From DAHUXD01 sp963805495 (GTDB taxonomy: Bacteria > Acidobacteriota > Thermoanaerobaculia > UBA5066 > Gp7-AA6): 64,000 nucleotides of DNA. Where the stretch lies: NCBI GenBank assembly GCA_963805495.1, contig CAWDUQ010000001.1, positions 868,001 through 932,000 of the forward strand, written 5' to 3'. The position numbers and the translations under genes are program-made. Below, in pieces: positions 7,513-15,335 of this stretch; position 1 is the first letter of the stretch, and the number at the start of each line of letters is the position of its first letter. The notes beneath the pieces were generated by a model. It saw nothing but the letters and a program-made list of their open reading frames with translations, did not search any database and was not told the DNA's origin.

Positions 7513-9381
7513 ATGAAGTCTCGCGCCCTCCTCGCCCTGTTTCTTGCCCTCTCGGTCGCCGGGGCCGCCCCGGCGCAGACGCAGATCTCGACCGAAGCCG
7601 GCCAGTTCCCGCTCTACGTCACGGTGGAATACCTCGGCATGGCGGGCGTGAAGACGGTCCTCCGCGTCCGGCTGCGTGCGCCGGAGCTTTCCATGGCCGC
7701 CGCCAAGCGGGGGCTCCGGAGCTTTTCGGGCGAGCTGCAGGGCACCTTCGTCAAGGGCGAAGAGGTCGTCCAGTCCTTCAGGTACCCGGTTTCGGGCGAC
7801 GTTTCGGAGCGCACGACCTTCCAGTACGCGTTTCTGCGCTCGATCGAGCCGGGCGCGTACAGGCTCAAGCTCGTGCTGGCCGCGCCGGGCGGCAAGCAGG
7901 TCGGCGAGGCTGCGACCGACGTCTCGGTTCCGGAAGTCGGGAACCCTTTTTCGCCGGACATGGCCCCGGGCGAGGCGTCCACGCTGCCGGCGGCCGAAGC
8001 GATCGTGATCGCCGACGAGGCCGATCCGACCACGGCGTCGACGGGCGGCTCGAAGCTCAAGATCATTCCCCCGGCCCGTGAAACGCCGATCGGCCTCCTG
8101 CGTCTCGAGGCCGACGTCGAGCCGCCGATCACCAGGGTCGAGTTCTACCTCGAGGACAAGCTGATCCTGACCCGCTCGCGTCCTCCGTACTCGGTCGAGA
8201 TCGACCTCGGCGAGGTGCCCCGCAAGCAGACCATCCGGGCCGTCGGGTACGACGCCTCGGGCCGGCTCATCGACGAGGATGCCTGGGCCATCAACCAGGG
8301 CAGCGCGCGCCTGGCGGTCAAGATCCTGCCGAAGCTCGATCCGGCGGCCGGCGTGGTGCGCGTCAAGGTCGCCGTCCAGTCGATCTCGGGAGGCGTCGCC
8401 AAGCAGGTCGAGCTCTTTCTCAACGACAAGAAGCTGAAGGCCTGGGCGACCGCCGGTCCGTACGAAGTCACGATCCCCATGGCGGAGTACTCGCGCGGCG
8501 AGTTCCTGCGGGCCACGGCGATCGGCGAGGACGGCAAGGAGGCCAACGACCTGCACTTCCTCAAGGGCCCGAACACGACGATCGAGAACGTGCGGGTCGA
8601 CGTCGTGCAGCTCCACGTCTCGGCCATGGACAAGGACAAGCGCTTCGTCAAGGGCTTGTCCGAATCCGACTTCTCCGTCCAGGAGGACGGCCGGGCCCAG
8701 ACGGTGACGGGCTTCGAGGTCGCCGAAAAACTCCCCCTCACCATCGGGCTCGTCGTGGACGGCTCGGGCTCGATGGAGAAGGTGATGCCCTTCGTTCACG
8801 ACGCCTCGGCGGAACTCTTCCGGGGCCTGATCCGCGAGAAGGACCAGGGTTTCGTGATCGAGTTCCGCGAGCAGCCGCGCATGCTCCAGTCGCTGACGTC
8901 GAGCTCCGCCGAGCTCCAGCGCGCGGCCGGGGAGACGTCGGCCCGCGGGGCGACGTCCCTCTTCGATTCGATCGTCCTCGGCCTCTACCAGTTCCGCGCG
9001 CTGCAGGGCCGGAAGGCGCTCGTCGTCGTCTCCGACGGCGCCGACAACCACTCCCACGTCGACTACCAGACGCTGCTGCGGTATTGCCGGACGGCGGGCG
9101 CGCCGATCTACATCATCGGGGTCAACCTTTCGGTCCTCGACTTCGGCATCCGCGGACAGCTCGGCGAGATCGCACGCGAGTCCGGCGGCGAGGTCTTCTA
9201 CATTTCCAACGCCGAGAAGATCCAGGGCGTGGCCGAGCGGATCGAAGAGGAGCTGCGCTCCCAGTACATCGTGGCCTTCCGCACCGACTCCCAGAAGCCC
9301 GACGGCGAATACCGCACGATCACCGTGGCGGTCGACAAGCCCGGCGTCACGGCAAGAACGATCAAGGGATATATCCCCTAG
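7513..9381 (+). CDS. Secreted VWFA-domain protein of the acidobacterial type
   Basis: The protein has 622 residues. It starts with a signal peptide (MKSRALLALFLALSVAGAAPAQ). Two or more beta-sandwich segments fill the first 380 residues (one reads ITRVEFYLEDKLILTRSRPP). A 'VQLHVSAMDKDKRFVKGL' lead-in and a C-terminal VWA domain follow. The MIDAS motif D-G-S-G-S is at 416-420 (VVDGSGSMEKV), with the later metal-loop threonine in GATSLFDS and the acidic VVVSDGADNHS. The lead-in is typical of VWFA-related proteins abundant in Acidobacteriota. The role is likely extracytoplasmic protein or ligand binding, and the partner is unknown. A GAAGGT sequence precedes the ATG. Confidence 0.85.
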   Translation: MKSRALLALFLALSVAGAAPAQTQISTEAGQFPLYVTVEYLGMAGVKTVLRVRLRAPELSMAAAKRGLRSFSGELQGTFVKGEEVVQSFRYPVSGDVSERTTFQYAFLRSIEPGAYRLKLVLAAPGGKQVGEAATDVSVPEVGNPFSPDMAPGEASTLPAAEAIVIADEADPTTASTGGSKLKIIPPARETPIGLLRLEADVEPPITRVEFYLEDKLILTRSRPPYSVEIDLGEVPRKQTIRAVGYDASGRLIDEDAWAINQGSARLAVKILPKLDPAAGVVRVKVAVQSISGGVAKQVELFLNDKKLKAWATAGPYEVTIPMAEYSRGEFLRATAIGEDGKEANDLHFLKGPNTTIENVRVDVVQLHVSAMDKDKRFVKGLSESDFSVQEDGRAQTVTGFEVAEKLPLTIGLVVDGSGSMEKVMPFVHDASAELFRGLIREKDQGFVIEFREQPRMLQSLTSSSAELQRAAGETSARGATSLFDSIVLGLYQFRALQGRKALVVVSDGADNHSHVDYQTLLRYCRTAGAPIYIIGVNLSVLDFGIRGQLGEIARESGGEVFYISNAEKIQGVAERIEEELRSQYIVAFRTDSQKPDGEYRTITVAVDKPGVTARTIKGYIP

Positions 9382-9407
9382 CCGTCGCGAGCGCTTGTCG
9401 AGGGATC

Positions 9408-9540
9408 TGCGCCCCCGGCGCACCGGTCCGCGGCTCGCCTGTGGGCTCGACCGCGGGCCTGATCCCCCTCCGGCGCGCTCGCTCCCGCGGCGCAAACCTC
9501 CTCCCTCCCTCCGGTCGGGAGACTATTTGCGCCGCGAACG
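9408..9540 (-). repeat. Dispersed structured repeat, family B copy 1
   Basis: On the minus strand this roughly 135-nt stretch aligns with 39734-39872 on the plus strand. The common order is a GCGGCGC block, AGTCTCCCGA, GGGAGGAGG, GCGCCGCGG.AGCGA.CGCG, GGTCGAGCCC, GCGAGCCG, ACCGG and GGCGCAG. Both copies lie between the 3' ends of two converging genes. It contains inverted GC-rich segments that could fold as RNA. Confidence 0.55.
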
Positions 9541-9580
9541 ACAGGGGCAGCGCCTTGAAACTGAATCGGCCTGGCTTGGG

Positions 9581-9620
9581 CCCCGGTCGTAGGGGCGGCC
9601 CTTGTGGCCGCCCTCGCGCG
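9581..9620 (+). repeat. Dispersed REP-like element, family A copy 2
   Basis: The core CCCCGGTCGTAGGGGCGGCC is followed by a short inverted GGCCGCCC, giving a compact hairpin. It shares its first 20 bases with copy 1 and is close to copy 3. It lies between two converging genes. Confidence 0.6.
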
Positions 9621-9643
9621 GGATCGGACACTCTTCAGTGTCG

Positions 9644-11272
9644 CTACTCTGGAAAATTCGCGACTACTGCGTGGCGGCCGGAGTAGCGGACGACCCGCGC
9701 GGGCGGCTTCGCGGTCATCAGCTCGACGAGGTCGCCGAGGCGGACGAGGGCCACGACGGGACGCCCGCTCTCCCACGCCTTCCAGAAGCGCTCGCGATCC
9801 CAGAAGAGGGCCGCGCGGACGGCCGGGTCGGTCTCGAACTCGGGCTCGAGCTCTCCCTTGTAGGCGGCGACGGGGATCGGCGTCCGGAGTTCCCAGGAAA
9901 GGCCGTTCAGGTAGTCGCGGTACCCGACGATCGGAGCCTTCCAGGGGCCCGCGGTCTCCCTGGCCGCGTCCGCGAGCTCGTGGGTCAGCCGGGCCTGCGG
10001 CGTCGTCGGCCAGCCGATCGCCACGGCGCCGAAGAACGCGACCCAGCCTGCGGCGGCGGACGCGAGCGCGAGCTCCCTCGAGCGGGCCGCCAGCAGCACG
10101 GCGAGCCACGAAGCGAGGACGAGCAATGCCAGGGCCGGCGCGACGACGGCCTCGAGGTTGAGCGCCCTGGCCGAGACGCGGAGCTCGGGATGCGAGATCA
10201 ACGCGACGGCCAGGATCGTCGCGAGCGCCGCCTGGACGATCCAGAGAGCGCGCCCGCCCGCCTTCGGCATCCCGAACGCCGCCAGGACGGCCGCGGCGGG
10301 AATCGCGGGGAAGAGGTACGGCGGCAGCTTGCTTCCCGACGCGGAGAAGAAGACGAAGACGACGGCAAACCAGACGACGAAGAAGAAGCCGTCGTCGCTC
10401 ACGCGGAGTCCCCGCCGAAATCCACGGACGAAGAACGCCATCCCCGGCAGGAACCCGAGGACGAAGACGGGCACGAAGTAGTAGACCGGGCCGGGGCGCC
10501 TGGCGGCGCCCGTGGCGAATCGCCGGAAGTGTTCGCGCACGAAGAAGAAGTCGAGAAAGCCCGGGTGGCGCCGTTCGACGGCGAGGAGCCAGGGCAGCGC
10601 CAGGACGAGGAACACGAGCGGCGCCGGCGAGAAGACGAGCGTGCGGAACGTCGTCGCGAGCCGTCCCGTCGCCACCGCCCACACGAGGAAGATCCCGGCG
10701 GGCAGGACGACGGCGATCAGGCCCTTCGTGAGAAATGCGGCCGCCGCGCAGGCGCCGAAGAGCGCGGCCATCGCCCGCCAGGGCCGCTCGATCTCGCGGC
10801 GCCGTACGGCCCCCCGGCCGGCGAGGAGCGCGGCCGTCAGGAAGAACGTCAGCAGCCCGTCGGTCAGGTTGGTGCGGGAGAACAGGAACCCCATCGGCGC
10901 CGCGAGAAAGAGAACGGCGGCTGCCCCGCCGAGTCCCCGCCCGCGCGCCGCGAGGAAGACGAGCACGAGCGTGCCGAGACCCGCGAGCCGCGTCGGCAGC
11001 CGCGCGGCCCAGGCCGTCTCGCCGAAGAGACGCAGGGACGAGGCGTTCAACCAGTAGAGGAGCGGCGGCTTTTCGAAGTACGGGACGCCGTTGAGACGCG
11101 GGACGACGAGATCGCCCGCCGCGAGCATCTCCCGCGGGATCTCGGCGTAGCGCGTCTCGTCGGGCTCGGCGAGCCGCGAGCCCGGGGGCTCGAGCCAGAC
11201 CACGGCGAGCAGGGCGAGGAGCGCGGCGAGGAGGGTCCGCCGACCCGGAGCCTTGGCCGCCAGCACCTCCAT
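9644..11272 (-). CDS. Polyprenyl-phosphate-dependent glycosyltransferase, GT39/ArnT type
   Basis: This 542-residue integral membrane GT-C enzyme has about ten hydrophobic segments. The N-terminal part carries the signature LAEPDETRYAEIPREML, with the acidic GT-C 'DE' motif in the first periplasmic loop. LNGVPYFEKPPLLYWLNA follows, a stretch seen in ArnT and related sugar transferases that move a sugar from a lipid carrier to lipid A or proteins. The C-terminal region is soluble and ends near the stop at 9644. A longer upstream reading frame exists, but MEVLAAKAPG at 11272 is the most plausible start. The substrate cannot be read from sequence. It is divergent from the SDR gene at 11308. Confidence 0.82.
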   Translation of the reverse strand: MEVLAAKAPGRRTLLAALLALLAVVWLEPPGSRLAEPDETRYAEIPREMLAAGDLVVPRLNGVPYFEKPPLLYWLNASSLRLFGETAWAARLPTRLAGLGTLVLVFLAARGRGLGGAAAVLFLAAPMGFLFSRTNLTDGLLTFFLTAALLAGRGAVRRREIERPWRAMAALFGACAAAAFLTKGLIAVVLPAGIFLVWAVATGRLATTFRTLVFSPAPLVFLVLALPWLLAVERRHPGFLDFFFVREHFRRFATGAARRPGPVYYFVPVFVLGFLPGMAFFVRGFRRGLRVSDDGFFFVVWFAVVFVFFSASGSKLPPYLFPAIPAAAVLAAFGMPKAGGRALWIVQAALATILAVALISHPELRVSARALNLEAVVAPALALLVLASWLAVLLAARSRELALASAAAGWVAFFGAVAIGWPTTPQARLTHELADAARETAGPWKAPIVGYRDYLNGLSWELRTPIPVAAYKGELEPEFETDPAVRAALFWDRERFWKAWESGRPVVALVRLGDLVELMTAKPPARVVRYSGRHAVVANFPE

Positions 11273-11285
11273 CACCCGGAAGCGG

Positions 11286-11298
11286 AGTGTACTAAGAT
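11286..11298. promoter_or_regulatory. Back-to-back -10-like hexamers for the GT39 and SDR genes
   Basis: The minus-strand TACACT (11291-11286) lies 13 nt before the GT39 ATG, and the plus-strand TAAGAT (11293-11298) lies 9 nt before the SDR TTG. Neither start has a Shine-Dalgarno. The plus-strand leader (TAAGATTCCGGCCGC then TTG) is almost the same as the one before 17146. Confidence 0.4.
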
Positions 11299-11307
11299 TC
11301 CGGCCGC

Positions 11308-12120
11308 TTGATCGAACAGCCGCGTCACCGCTGGGCCGTCGTCCTCGGCGCCTCGTCCGGGTTCGGCGAGGCGTGCGCCCTGGCGCTCGCACGCGCCGGC
11401 TGGAACATCTTCGGCGTCCACCTCGACCGCAAGGCCACGCAGGCGAACGCGGAGCGGATCGCCGGCGAGATCCGCGCCGAGGGGCGTCGGGCCGAGTTCT
11501 TCAACGTCAACGCCGCGGATGATGAGAAGCGCGCCGAGGTCGTCCGGGCGATCAAGAACGTCTGCGGCAGCGATCCGCCGTCTTCGCGCGTCACCGTGCT
11601 GCTCCACTCGCTCGCGTTCGGCACCCTGAAGCCGTTCTTCGGCGAGCCGCGGGAGAACGCCATCTCGAAGGCCCAGCTCGAGATGACGCTCGACGTCATG
11701 GCGAACTCCCTCGTCTACTGGGCGCAGGACCTCTACTTCGCGGACCTGCTCGCCCCGGGCGGCCGGATCTTCGCGATGACCTCGGCGGGCGACCACATCG
11801 TGTGGCCCTCCTACGGCGCGGTCTCAGCCGCCAAGTGCGCGCTCGAGTCCTACGTGCGGCAGCTCGCCGTCGAGCTCGCGCCCAAGGGGATCGCGGTCAA
11901 CTCCCTGCGGGCGGGCGTGACGGACACGCCGGCCCTGCGCAAGATCCCGGGCAACGAGGGCATGATCGAGCGCACGCTGTCCCTCCACCCGGCGGGCCGC
12001 CTCACGACGCCCGAGGACGTCGCCCGGGCGCTCGTGGCGCTGTGCGGCGAAGGCGGGGCCTGGATCTCGGGCAACGTGATCGGCGTCGACGGCGCCGAGG
12101 ACATCGCGGGCGGAAGGTAG
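11308..12120 (+). CDS. Short-chain dehydrogenase/reductase with enoyl-ACP-reductase-like active site
   Basis: The protein has 270 residues and a TTG start. The cofactor loop is VVLGASSGFGEA (residues 11-22), a variant of TGxxxGxG. The catalytic Tyr and Lys are spaced Y-x6-K (SYGAVSAAKCALESY), as in the FabI/FabL enoyl-ACP reductases, whereas classical SDRs have Y-x3-K. The C-terminal GRLTTPEDVARALVALCGE and ISGNVIGVDG blocks are typical of this branch. It may reduce an enoyl thioester in fatty-acid synthesis, but the substrate is not proven. A -10-like TAAGAT ends 9 nt before the TTG. It lies upstream of the M16 pair, with an 8-nt gap. Confidence 0.7.
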   Translation: MIEQPRHRWAVVLGASSGFGEACALALARAGWNIFGVHLDRKATQANAERIAGEIRAEGRRAEFFNVNAADDEKRAEVVRAIKNVCGSDPPSSRVTVLLHSLAFGTLKPFFGEPRENAISKAQLEMTLDVMANSLVYWAQDLYFADLLAPGGRIFAMTSAGDHIVWPSYGAVSAAKCALESYVRQLAVELAPKGIAVNSLRAGVTDTPALRKIPGNEGMIERTLSLHPAGRLTTPEDVARALVALCGEGGAWISGNVIGVDGAEDIAGGR

Positions 12121-12128
12121 ACGCGGTT

Positions 12129-13454
12129 TTGTCCCCGGGGCCCTTCACGCTGGTCAGGGAGAAGGCCGGTTTCCGCGAGTTTCGGCTGGACTCCAACGGC
12201 CTCACGGTGCTGCTGCTCTCAAACCGCGTGGCGCCGGTCGCGACGTTCGCGGTCGTCTACCACGTCGGGAGCCGCAACGAGGCGGTGGGGCACACGGGCG
12301 CGACGCACCTGCTCGAGCACCTGATGTTCAAGGGCACCCCGGAGTTCGACCGGGCCCACGGCACCGCGGTCGCGGCGGTCCTCGAGTCGCTCGGTGCCCG
12401 ATTCAACGCGACCACCTGGTTCGACCGCACCAACTACTACGAGACGCTCCCCTCCGACCAGCTCGAGGTCGCCGTGCGTATCGAGGCGTCGCGGATGCGG
12501 CGCGCGCTGCTCCGCGACGAGGACCGCGTCCCCGAAATGACGGTGGTACGCAACGAGTTCGAGCGCGGGGAGAATTCGCCGTTCCAGGTGCTCTACAAGC
12601 TGACCTTCGCGACGGCTTTTCGCGAGCACCCGTACCATCACCCGACGATCGGTTGGCGCAGCGACATCGAGGAGGTTTCGACCCAACGCCTGCGGGAGTT
12701 CTACGACACCTTCTACCACCCGAACAACGCGACGGCGATGGTCATCGGCGACTTCGACGAGGCCGATGCGCTCGCGCTGATCGCCCGCGAGTTCGGGGGG
12801 ATCCCGGAATCCGGGCGGCCGATCCCGAAGGTCTACACGGTCGAGCCGCCGCAGGAAGGGGAGCGGCGGTTCATCGTGCGGCGCGTCGGCCAGATCGGCT
12901 GGGTCGGGCTCTCCTGGCGGACGGTCGATGCGCGGCACGCCGACACGCCGGCCCTCGCCGTGCTCGGCAACATCATCGGGGGCGGCATCACGTCGCGCCT
13001 CCACCAGGCTCTCGTCGAGAAGACGCTGGCCCTGTCGGTGACGGTCGTGCCCTGGCAGCTTCGTGATCCCGCGCTCTTCTCGGTCTTCGTTCCCGTGAGG
13101 CCGGGGGTCGAGCCGGCCGAGGTGGAGTCGGTGATCCGGCAGGAGCTCGCGAAGATCGCGGCCGACGGCGTGTCGGAGGCCGAATGCGTCAAGGCGCGAA
13201 CCCAGATCGAGGCCGAGGTCGTCTTCGACCGCGACTCCACCGACCAGATCGCTGCGTCGCTGTCGGAAGCGATCGCCGTGGCCGACTGGGAGTGGTACGC
13301 GGACTATCCGGGAAAGATCGGGTCCGTGACCCCGGAGGACGTGCGTCGCGTGGTGCTGACCTACCTCCACGACGACGGACTCACGGTCGGTCTCTACCTT
13401 CCGAAGGCCGGGGAAGGCGCCGGCGCTCCGGCCGACGGCGGGCAGGCCGCATGA
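12129..13454 (+). CDS. M16 family zinc peptidase, catalytic subunit
   Basis: The protein has 441 residues from a TTG start at 12129, and no upstream ATG or GTG fits the frame. The inverted zinc motif HLLEH is at 60-64 (THLLEHLMFKG), followed by the downstream Glu in the VVRNEFERGEN region. The GIPESGRP, LGNIIGGGITSRLHQALVEK and related blocks are typical of pitrilysin/MPP-like peptidases of about 440 residues. No signal peptide is seen, so the product may be cytosolic. The next gene overlaps by ATGA and encodes the non-catalytic partner. The pair should form a heterodimeric processing-type peptidase. Substrate unknown. Confidence 0.85.
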   Translation: MSPGPFTLVREKAGFREFRLDSNGLTVLLLSNRVAPVATFAVVYHVGSRNEAVGHTGATHLLEHLMFKGTPEFDRAHGTAVAAVLESLGARFNATTWFDRTNYYETLPSDQLEVAVRIEASRMRRALLRDEDRVPEMTVVRNEFERGENSPFQVLYKLTFATAFREHPYHHPTIGWRSDIEEVSTQRLREFYDTFYHPNNATAMVIGDFDEADALALIAREFGGIPESGRPIPKVYTVEPPQEGERRFIVRRVGQIGWVGLSWRTVDARHADTPALAVLGNIIGGGITSRLHQALVEKTLALSVTVVPWQLRDPALFSVFVPVRPGVEPAEVESVIRQELAKIAADGVSEAECVKARTQIEAEVVFDRDSTDQIAASLSEAIAVADWEWYADYPGKIGSVTPEDVRRVVLTYLHDDGLTVGLYLPKAGEGAGAPADGGQAA

Positions 13455-14764
13455 GCCGGACCGCATCCCGCCGTGCCCCGTTCGCGGAGCTCGCTTCCCA
13501 CCGGGAGCTTTCGAACGGCGCCCGCTTCTACGTCCTCGAGAACCACTTCAACCCGACGGTCGCGATCTCGGGGTCCCTGACGGCGGGCCGTCTTTTCGCG
13601 CCCGGCGACCGGAGGCTGATCGCCTCCGTGACGGCCGGCGAGCTGATGAAGGGCACGGCGAGGCGCACCAAGCTGCAGCTCGCCGAGGACCTCGAGAGCC
13701 GGGCCATCAGCCTCGGCTTTTCCTCCGACGCTTCCGACCCGGTCGGCGTCGACATCGCGGGCGCCGCGCTCTCCCGCGAGACCGAGGTGCTGCTGCAGGC
13801 GCTCGCCGAGGTTCTGCGGACGCCGGTGTTTCCCGCCGACGAGCTCGAGCGGGAGAAGAAGCGGCTGGTGGGTTCGATCCGCCAGCAGCAGGATCAGACG
13901 TCCGTCCGGGCCTACGAGCGGGCCCTGGGGCGCATGTATCCGCCGGAGCACCCGCTGCACGCCTTCCGCGGCGAGGAGCGGATCGCCCGGGTCGAGTCCC
14001 TCGCGCGCGAGGACCTGGCGGCCTATTACTCGGCGCGCTACGGCGCCGGGTCCCTCGTGATCGTCGTCGTGGGCAACGTGGACTCCGGGCGGATTTTGGA
14101 CGCCCTCGAGGCGGCTTTCGGCTCCTGGGCGGCGGGGCCGAAGCCCGAGATCCCGCCCGTTCCCGTCCCGCCGCCTTCTCCGGGGCGGGAGACCGTGGAG
14201 ATGCCGGACAAAGCCAGCGCCGACGTCGTCGTCACGGCGCCCGCGAACCTCAGGCGCACGGATGCGGACTTCTTCGCCTGCACGCTCGCCAATGCGGCGC
14301 TCGGCCAGTCCTCGCTGACGTCGCGCCTCGGCGTGCGCGTACGCGACACGGAGGGGCTGACGTACGGCATTCACTCGAGCTTCTCGGCCACGCAAATCGC
14401 GGGCCCGTTCACCATCGGCCTGACGGTCAAGCCGGGGAGCCGGGATGCGGCCCTCGCGTCGACGCTCGACGAGGTCGGCCGGTTTCTCAAGACGGGTCTC
14501 ACGCCGAGGGAGCTCGCGGAGGAGAAGAGCTCGCGGATCGGAAAGTTCAAGGTCGACCTCGGGTCCAATTCCGGGATCGCCAACGCCCTCGACTCCGCCG
14601 TCTATTACGGCTTCGGCGTCTCCTACCTCGACGAGTTTCCGGCGAAAGTCGGCGCCGTGACGAAGGAGGAGGCCGACGCCGCCTTCGCCTCGCGGGTCCG
14701 GCCGGAGGACTTCACGATCGTTTCGGCGGGGAGCTTCGGAGAGCCGGCAAGCCGTCGGCCCTGA
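13451..14764 (+). CDS. M16 family protein, non-catalytic partner subunit
   Basis: The protein has 437 residues. It has the same two-repeat M16 fold as its neighbour, with LSNGARFYVLENHFNPTVAI, GELMKGTARR and LSREDLAAYYSARYG-like blocks. The HxxEH zinc motif is absent: the equivalent place reads ASVTAGELMKG. This is the usual beta-type subunit that helps bind substrate. The start ATG overlaps the stop of the catalytic subunit (ATGA), which indicates coupled translation and stoichiometric assembly. The order active then inactive is common in bacterial M16 pairs. Confidence 0.85.
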   Translation: MSRTASRRAPFAELASHRELSNGARFYVLENHFNPTVAISGSLTAGRLFAPGDRRLIASVTAGELMKGTARRTKLQLAEDLESRAISLGFSSDASDPVGVDIAGAALSRETEVLLQALAEVLRTPVFPADELEREKKRLVGSIRQQQDQTSVRAYERALGRMYPPEHPLHAFRGEERIARVESLAREDLAAYYSARYGAGSLVIVVVGNVDSGRILDALEAAFGSWAAGPKPEIPPVPVPPPSPGRETVEMPDKASADVVVTAPANLRRTDADFFACTLANAALGQSSLTSRLGVRVRDTEGLTYGIHSSFSATQIAGPFTIGLTVKPGSRDAALASTLDEVGRFLKTGLTPRELAEEKSSRIGKFKVDLGSNSGIANALDSAVYYGFGVSYLDEFPAKVGAVTKEEADAAFASRVRPEDFTIVSAGSFGEPASRRP

Positions 14765-14873
14765 GTCGTCGTCGATCGAGTCAGCTCGCCGACGGCGGAC
14801 CGCCTGCGGCTTACGGCCGCATCCGGGATAGCTCTGGAAGTCGCCGCGCGGACATGAAAGAATCCCGGTCGAG

Positions 14874-15233
14874 ATGAGACGTCCCCAGCACCGTCGGCCG
14901 ATGCGGCGCCGCCCCGGCGAGGCCCCGCCGACCCACCGCGTCTGGCTCTCGAACGAGCAGCCGCTGCGGGAAGGACCGTCCCCGGACGGCCGCGTCTTTT
15001 TCCGGATCCGCTTCGACAACGAGCCGTCGCCCGAGTGGATGCGCGCCTACCGTGCCGGGCTTCTCGGCCTGATGCCGGACGACCGCGACGCCGTCCTGCG
15101 CTTCGAGTTCCAGGGAGACTCGGTCCGGTTCGTCGCGACGGAGACGGAGGTCGGGAAGCTCCGCCGGGTCCTCGAGCAGCGCGTCCAGGCCGTCAACGGG
15201 ATTCTCTCCGGCGGCCGCGTGGTCGAGCCCTAG
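14874..15233 (+). CDS. Small basic protein of unknown function
   Basis: A protein of 119 residues. The first 20 are very basic and Pro/Arg-rich. The rest forms a mixed alpha/beta sequence with RVFFRIRFDNEPSPEWMRAY, a DAVLRFEFQGDSVRFVATE strand pair and a C-terminal helix (KLRRVLEQRVQAVNGIL). I recognise no family. An in-frame GTG or ATG further inside is possible. Its TAG stop lies at the edge of the hairpin repeat at 15233. Coding is supported by the codon pattern and by the spacing between the M16 and ABC genes, but not by homology. Confidence 0.5.
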   Translation: MRRPQHRRPMRRRPGEAPPTHRVWLSNEQPLREGPSPDGRVFFRIRFDNEPSPEWMRAYRAGLLGLMPDDRDAVLRFEFQGDSVRFVATETEVGKLRRVLEQRVQAVNGILSGGRVVEP

Positions 15234-15318
15234 GGTCAGGTCTCGTTTTTTCGGTTTTCGGGAAGACAGAGGCGTAAGCTTTGCCGCGTCTGAAATCCGA
15301 AAAAACGAGACCTGACCC
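15233..15318 (+). repeat. Dispersed hairpin repeat, family C copy 1
   Basis: Perfect 22-nt inverted arms (15233-15254 and 15297-15318) begin GGGTCAGGTCTCG and contain a six-T/six-A run. They flank a 42-nt loop. A related copy lies at 25555-25611. The arm begins inside the TAG stop of the preceding gene and ends just before the ABC transporter start. It could act as a terminator or a REP-type element. Confidence 0.65.
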
Positions 15319-15320
15319 CG

Positions 15321-15335
15321 ATGAATCGCCGATGA
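15321..15335 (+). other. Four-codon mini-ORF overlapping the ABC transporter start
   Basis: An 11-base sequence containing ATGAATCGCCG is repeated in tandem at 15321 and 15332. The first copy reads Met-Asn-Arg-Arg-stop, and its TGA overlaps the ATG of the ABC gene (ATGA). It may couple translation or be an accidental duplication. Confidence 0.3.

Noticed and set aside
5863..9495. A 1210-codon open frame on the minus strand across dusB and the VWA gene
   Set aside because: It overlaps two well supported plus-strand genes and has an Arg/Asp/Leu-rich sequence with no domain. This is a GC-driven shadow.
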